From the NCBI GenBank assembly GCA_963763755.1, contig CAVXQE010000010.1, forward strand, positions 310,001-374,000: DNA of 64,000 nt. The letters run 5' to 3'. Numbering within the stretch: position 1 is the first letter of the stretch; every line of letters starts with the position of its first letter. The notes below the pieces were generated by a model. It did no database searches, had not been told where the DNA came from, and was given only the letters and a program-made list of their open reading frames with translations. This stretch comes from Gaiellasilicea sp963763755. Its GTDB lineage: Bacteria; Actinomycetota; Thermoleophilia; Gaiellales; Gaiellaceae. Shown here in pieces: positions 61,026-64,000 of this stretch. Both the position numbers and the translations under genes were made by a program.

Positions 61026-62999
61026 TTACGGCAGAGTGAGGTCCGGATCCGCCGCCGCCGCGAGCTCCTGCTCGGGCGTCAAGGGGACACCGGAACCGTC
61101 CGGAGTACCCGTGTCGAGACCGGCGTCCTCCCAGGAGACATCGCTCCAGGACACGTCCGTCCAGGACACGTCCGTCCAGGACACGTCGCTCCAGGAGACC
61201 GCGTCCCAGGAGACGTCGCTCCAGGAGACGTCCGTCCACGAAACAGCGTCCCACGAGACGTCACTCCAGGACACGTCCGTCCAGGAGACTGCGTTGAACA
61301 CCTTGCCGCCGGTCAGCGGATCCGTCGACAGGAACCTGTTCAGTCCCGCGTTCGGATTGGACGTCCAGTTGGTGTTGTACACCGACCGGACGGCGTTGAC
61401 CTGGCCGACGCCGCACGAGTTGGCCTCCGCGAGCGGCACTGCACGTGCACGCCGCATCAAGCCACCCTTGACCTGGTCCGGCGTCAGACCGGGGTTCCGG
61501 GCGAGCATCTGAGCCACGACACCCGAGATCACCGGCGCCGAGAACGACGTCCCGGAGAGCTCGATGTAGCCGGGGCTCTTGATCTTGGTCGGCTTCTCCG
61601 CCGCGAGGGTCGAGGTCATCGGAGTCGGGCCGACCATCATGCGCCCGGGTGCGCAGATTTCGGGCTTCATGAACCCGTCCTGCGTCCGGCCGTATGCCGA
61701 CCACGGAGCACGATCGTCGTCGTACGTCCTGATGGTGCTGCCGATGTCGACCGCCCCGACCGTGATCACGAACGGGTTGTTGCCGGGAGCGTAGAGCACA
61801 CCGCTCGGGGCCCCGTCCTTGCCGTAGTTGCCCGCCGCCGCGACGACGACCACGCCGTCATGCCACAGCTTCGAGGCCGCCTTGTTCAGCGGATCGTCGT
61901 AGAAGTGGGCCTTGCCGCCGCCGTGCATCGAGTAGTTCACGACACCGATCTTGTACTTCACGTGGTTCCGGTAGATCCACTCGCTCGCCGCGATCACGTC
62001 ACTCGTCCGGCCAGAGCCGGAGTCGTCCATGACGTCGAGCGAGATGAGCGGAGCGTTCGGTGCCGCGCCGGCGACGTTACTCGCCGAGCCGGCCGCGATA
62101 CCGGCAACGAAGGTCCCGTGACCGCGACCGTCGCGGTAGCCGTTCGGCTTGCCCGAGCCGACGAAGTTCAGCTGCGGGATGTAGCGACCCGCAAAGTCGG
62201 GCAGGGTCGTATCGATCCCCGAGTCGACGATCGCAATCGTCGGCAGGGTGCCCACCGGGTTCCGCCAGAGCTGGGCCACTCCGGACTCGTACGCCCAGAG
62301 CTGCTTGGTCGTCGGGGCCACGAAGCTGGTTGAGACCGTCGGAAGCGCCGGCTGGAGATCCTGCTGCTGCACCTCGACGTCCTCGGTGATGATCAGGCCG
62401 CCGATGCGAGCAAGCCGCTCGAGCCGCCGACCGGAGATCTCCAGCGAGACGCCGTTGATGAAGTCGAACCGGGCGTCGAGCTCGCCGCGAGCCGTCTTCC
62501 GGAGCGCCTTCGCCTCTTCACGTCGCGCATGCCAACGGTCACGCTCGGCCGAAGCCCGTGCGCGATCCGCCGTCGTCTTGAACTTCGAGTACGCCTTCTT
62601 GGCCGACTCCTCGTTGTCCTGGGCCAGCTTCTCGTCAATCTGAAGCTGCTGGTCGTCGGCCTTCTCCGCGTTGTCGAACGCAGACTCCGCCGCCTTGGCG
62701 CTCGTCGCGCTTTGGACGATGACACGGAACCTCTCGTTCGGATTCGCCTGTGCCCGCTCGAGCAGGCCTGGCTCCACGACGGTCGCTGTGACCGCGGGTG
62801 CAGGCTGAGGAGCAGAGCTTTTCGCCGATGCGGCTCCCGCTGCCAATGACAGCACGAGAACGCCGACGAGCGTGGCGATGCCGCCCCGACCACCCTTGCC
62901 CCAGAGGGCATTCGATCGGAACTCGCCGCCGCGGTTGCCAGATCCCCAAAGGGCGCTCTGACGAACGTCACCGCAATTGCCGCCTGTTTTTCTTGCCAT
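61026..62999 (-). CDS. Secreted subtilisin-like protease with C-terminal Val-Ser-Trp pentapeptide repeats
   Basis: 657 residues, intact. N-terminus has two SALWGxGxRGG-like units (SALWGSGNRGG, NALWGKGGRGG) before a signal segment (ATLVGVLVLSLAAGAASA). A long charged helical propeptide (residues ~75-190) follows. S8 domain: Asp in IVDSGIDTTLPD, His in GRGHGTFVAGIA, Ser in GTSFSAPVISGVV, oxyanion Asn in AAAGNYGKDG. After ~590 come eleven VSW-x-(D/A) pentapeptides, then an acidic tail. Such repeats probably form a surface or cell-wall module. No other gene is close; murT diverges 190 bases away. Confidence 0.92.
   Translation of the reverse strand: MARKTGGNCGDVRQSALWGSGNRGGEFRSNALWGKGGRGGIATLVGVLVLSLAAGAASAKSSAPQPAPAVTATVVEPGLLERAQANPNERFRVIVQSATSAKAAESAFDNAEKADDQQLQIDEKLAQDNEESAKKAYSKFKTTADRARASAERDRWHARREEAKALRKTARGELDARFDFINGVSLEISGRRLERLARIGGLIITEDVEVQQQDLQPALPTVSTSFVAPTTKQLWAYESGVAQLWRNPVGTLPTIAIVDSGIDTTLPDFAGRYIPQLNFVGSGKPNGYRDGRGHGTFVAGIAAGSASNVAGAAPNAPLISLDVMDDSGSGRTSDVIAASEWIYRNHVKYKIGVVNYSMHGGGKAHFYDDPLNKAASKLWHDGVVVVAAAGNYGKDGAPSGVLYAPGNNPFVITVGAVDIGSTIRTYDDDRAPWSAYGRTQDGFMKPEICAPGRMMVGPTPMTSTLAAEKPTKIKSPGYIELSGTSFSAPVISGVVAQMLARNPGLTPDQVKGGLMRRARAVPLAEANSCGVGQVNAVRSVYNTNWTSNPNAGLNRFLSTDPLTGGKVFNAVSWTDVSWSDVSWDAVSWTDVSWSDVSWDAVSWSDVSWTDVSWTDVSWSDVSWEDAGLDTGTPDGSGVPLTPEQELAAAADPDLTLP
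61125..61289 (-). repeat. Eleven tandem 15-bp units encoding Val-Ser-Trp repeats
   Basis: On the coding strand each 15-base unit encodes VSW followed by TD, SD, DA or ED; the N-to-C order of the endings is TD, SD, DA, TD, SD, DA, SD, TD, TD, SD, ED. The repeats TD-SD-DA twice show a 45-bp higher-order duplication. The whole array stays in frame. Confidence 0.9.
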
Positions 63000-63188
63000 C
63001 TTTCTCCTTGTCCGCGCTTGGCGCGGGCCGCATGAACCTGGACAGTCAGGCCGTGGAACGCCGCAGATCGGGCCTACTGCTAACCGGCATGACCGTATGC
63101 GTGTTTGAGGTGACGCTTCCTCACCCTTTCGGGGTAGGCCGGACGAAGTTCACTCGTTCGAGGGACGAGCCGGTACTCTCGCCCGCGG

Positions 63189-64000
63189 ATGAGTGCCCGT
63201 CTCGCAGTCGAATCCCTCGCCGCCCGCGCGGCCGGGAAGCTCTCGCGCCTCGCAGGCACGGGCGGCGGTACGACGCTGCCGGGCAAGCTGCTCTGGAAGC
63301 TCGATCCGAGCGCAATCGACGCGCTCGCAGCCCGGTTGCCGGGCGGCGCTGCAGTCGTCTCCGCCACCAACGGCAAGACGACGACCACCGCCATGGCCGC
63401 CGAGATCCTCGAGCCGAAGCACCGTCTCGCCTGGAACCGCTCGGGAGCGAACCTCGCCTCCGGAGTCGCGTCGACGCTTCTGACACAGCGCGATGCCGAG
63501 CTGGGGCTCCTCGAGGTGGACGAGGGTGCGCTCCCCGAGATCGCGCGCCGCTTACGACCCCGCGCCGTGCTGCTCGGCAATCTCTTCCGAGATCAGCTCG
63601 ACCGCTACGGCGAGCTGGAGCACATCGCCGCCAACTGGCGGTCGGCGACCGCGGCCTTGCCGGAGGAAACGGTGCTCGTCGTCAACGGGGACGATCCGCA
63701 GGTCGGCGACCTCGGGCGCGACCGCACCAGCACGATCGCCTTTGGGATCGACGATCCCGCACACGCCCGGCCGACGCTGCAACACGCGGCCGACTCGCGC
63801 TACTGCGTCCGGTGCGGCCGGCCGTACGAGTTCGCCGCCGCGTACGTCGGCCACCTTGGCGACTACCACTGCGCTGCCTGTGGCCACGCCCGGCCCTCTC
63901 TCCAGGTGCGGGCGCGCGCGATCGAGCTCGACGGGCTCGAGGGCGTCTCCTTCGAGCTCGAGACACCGGCAGGGTCGACCCGGGTCCGGCTGCCGCTCCC
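63189..64000 (+). CDS. murT: Lipid II isoglutaminyl synthase, Mur-ligase subunit MurT (partial)
   Basis: First 270 residues, running off the right edge. MurT with GatD amidates D-Glu of lipid II. The Mur-ligase ATP loop is ATNGKTTTTAMAAEI. EVDEGALPEIARRLRPRAV and GNLFRDQLDRYGELEHIA follow, and the MurT-specific zinc ribbon is RYCVRCGRPYEFA with YHCAACGHARP (four Cys). The ATG at 63189 is the first in the frame. Its 190-base divergent gap with the subtilase holds both promoters, which I cannot place surely. gatD is expected just beyond the window. Confidence 0.93.
   Translation, partial: MSARLAVESLAARAAGKLSRLAGTGGGTTLPGKLLWKLDPSAIDALAARLPGGAAVVSATNGKTTTTAMAAEILEPKHRLAWNRSGANLASGVASTLLTQRDAELGLLEVDEGALPEIARRLRPRAVLLGNLFRDQLDRYGELEHIAANWRSATAALPEETVLVVNGDDPQVGDLGRDRTSTIAFGIDDPAHARPTLQHAADSRYCVRCGRPYEFAAAYVGHLGDYHCAACGHARPSLQVRARAIELDGLEGVSFELETPAGSTRVRLPL

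Noticed and set aside
61125..61289. Regular 15-bp repeats that could look like a CRISPR array
   Set aside because: Units are contiguous without spacers, stay in frame and encode the VSW repeats of the subtilase.

Overview
This window is about 64 kb of very GC-rich, gene-dense DNA. It most likely comes from a deep-branching actinobacterium of the Thermoleophilia type (Gaiellales/Solirubrobacterales). The evidence is the mix of genes: SepF, YggT and DivIVA, a GarA-like FHA protein beside an FtsR-like MerR regulator, MurT with a zinc ribbon, an Asp-type (fosfomycin-insensitive) MurA, an ImuB/DnaE2 mutasome, single-motif RsiG, non-mevalonate isoprenoid genes, and subtilases with Trp-rich repeats. 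The species cannot be named from sequence alone.

Layout. 0-8.4 kb: end of ppdK, a rhomboid protease, comB, a GNAT enzyme, then SOS-controlled imuB and dnaE2, separated by two genes on the other strand. 8.4-16.5 kb: a GH15 / glycosyltransferase operon, a nuclease-like and a PLP enzyme, an HD hydrolase, murA and a secreted subtilase. 16.6-23.8 kb: a collinear cell-envelope and division block (HisB-like, RidA, a CCA-enzyme/PgeF fusion, YggS, SepF, YggT, DivIVA, DUF167, TraR/DksA, LspA, RluD). 23.9-34 kb: the classic rpsB-tsf-pyrH-frr-uppS-cdsA-dxr-rseP-ispG-proS run. 34-36.7 kb: a broken membrane-protein gene and an arsR-arsM pair with a visible operator. 36.7-39.8 kb: tRNA-Pro(GGG), followed by a poorly coding stretch with orphan genes. 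39.8-45.5 kb: two large membrane proteins, a secreted GH5-like enzyme and HutF. 45.5-50.6 kb: pgsA, a three-module sugar-nucleotide protein, RsiG, FHA, MerR and apt. 50.6-58 kb: small membrane proteins, uppP, a GAF protein, two SigA-like sigma factors facing each other, a class II glutamine amidotransferase and a protein of three homing-endonuclease-associated repeats. 58-64 kb: a membrane GGDEF/HD-GYP protein, a subtilase with a tandem Val-Ser-Trp repeat, and the start of murT.

How the genes work together. The window gives most of a lipid-linked envelope pathway: dxr and ispG make isoprenoid precursors, uppS makes undecaprenyl diphosphate and uppP recycles it, murA and murT act in peptidoglycan synthesis, cdsA and pgsA in phospholipid synthesis, and lspA and rseP process membrane proteins. 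It also carries all three parts of cyclic-di-GMP signalling: a synthase and a hydrolase domain in one protein, and an RsiG-type receptor.

Caution on sequence quality. More than 30 reading-frame breaks occur in otherwise intact genes, many of them essential. Every one I could resolve is explained by a single extra base. I treat these as assembly or sequencing errors, not true pseudogenes, and give full gene spans across them.
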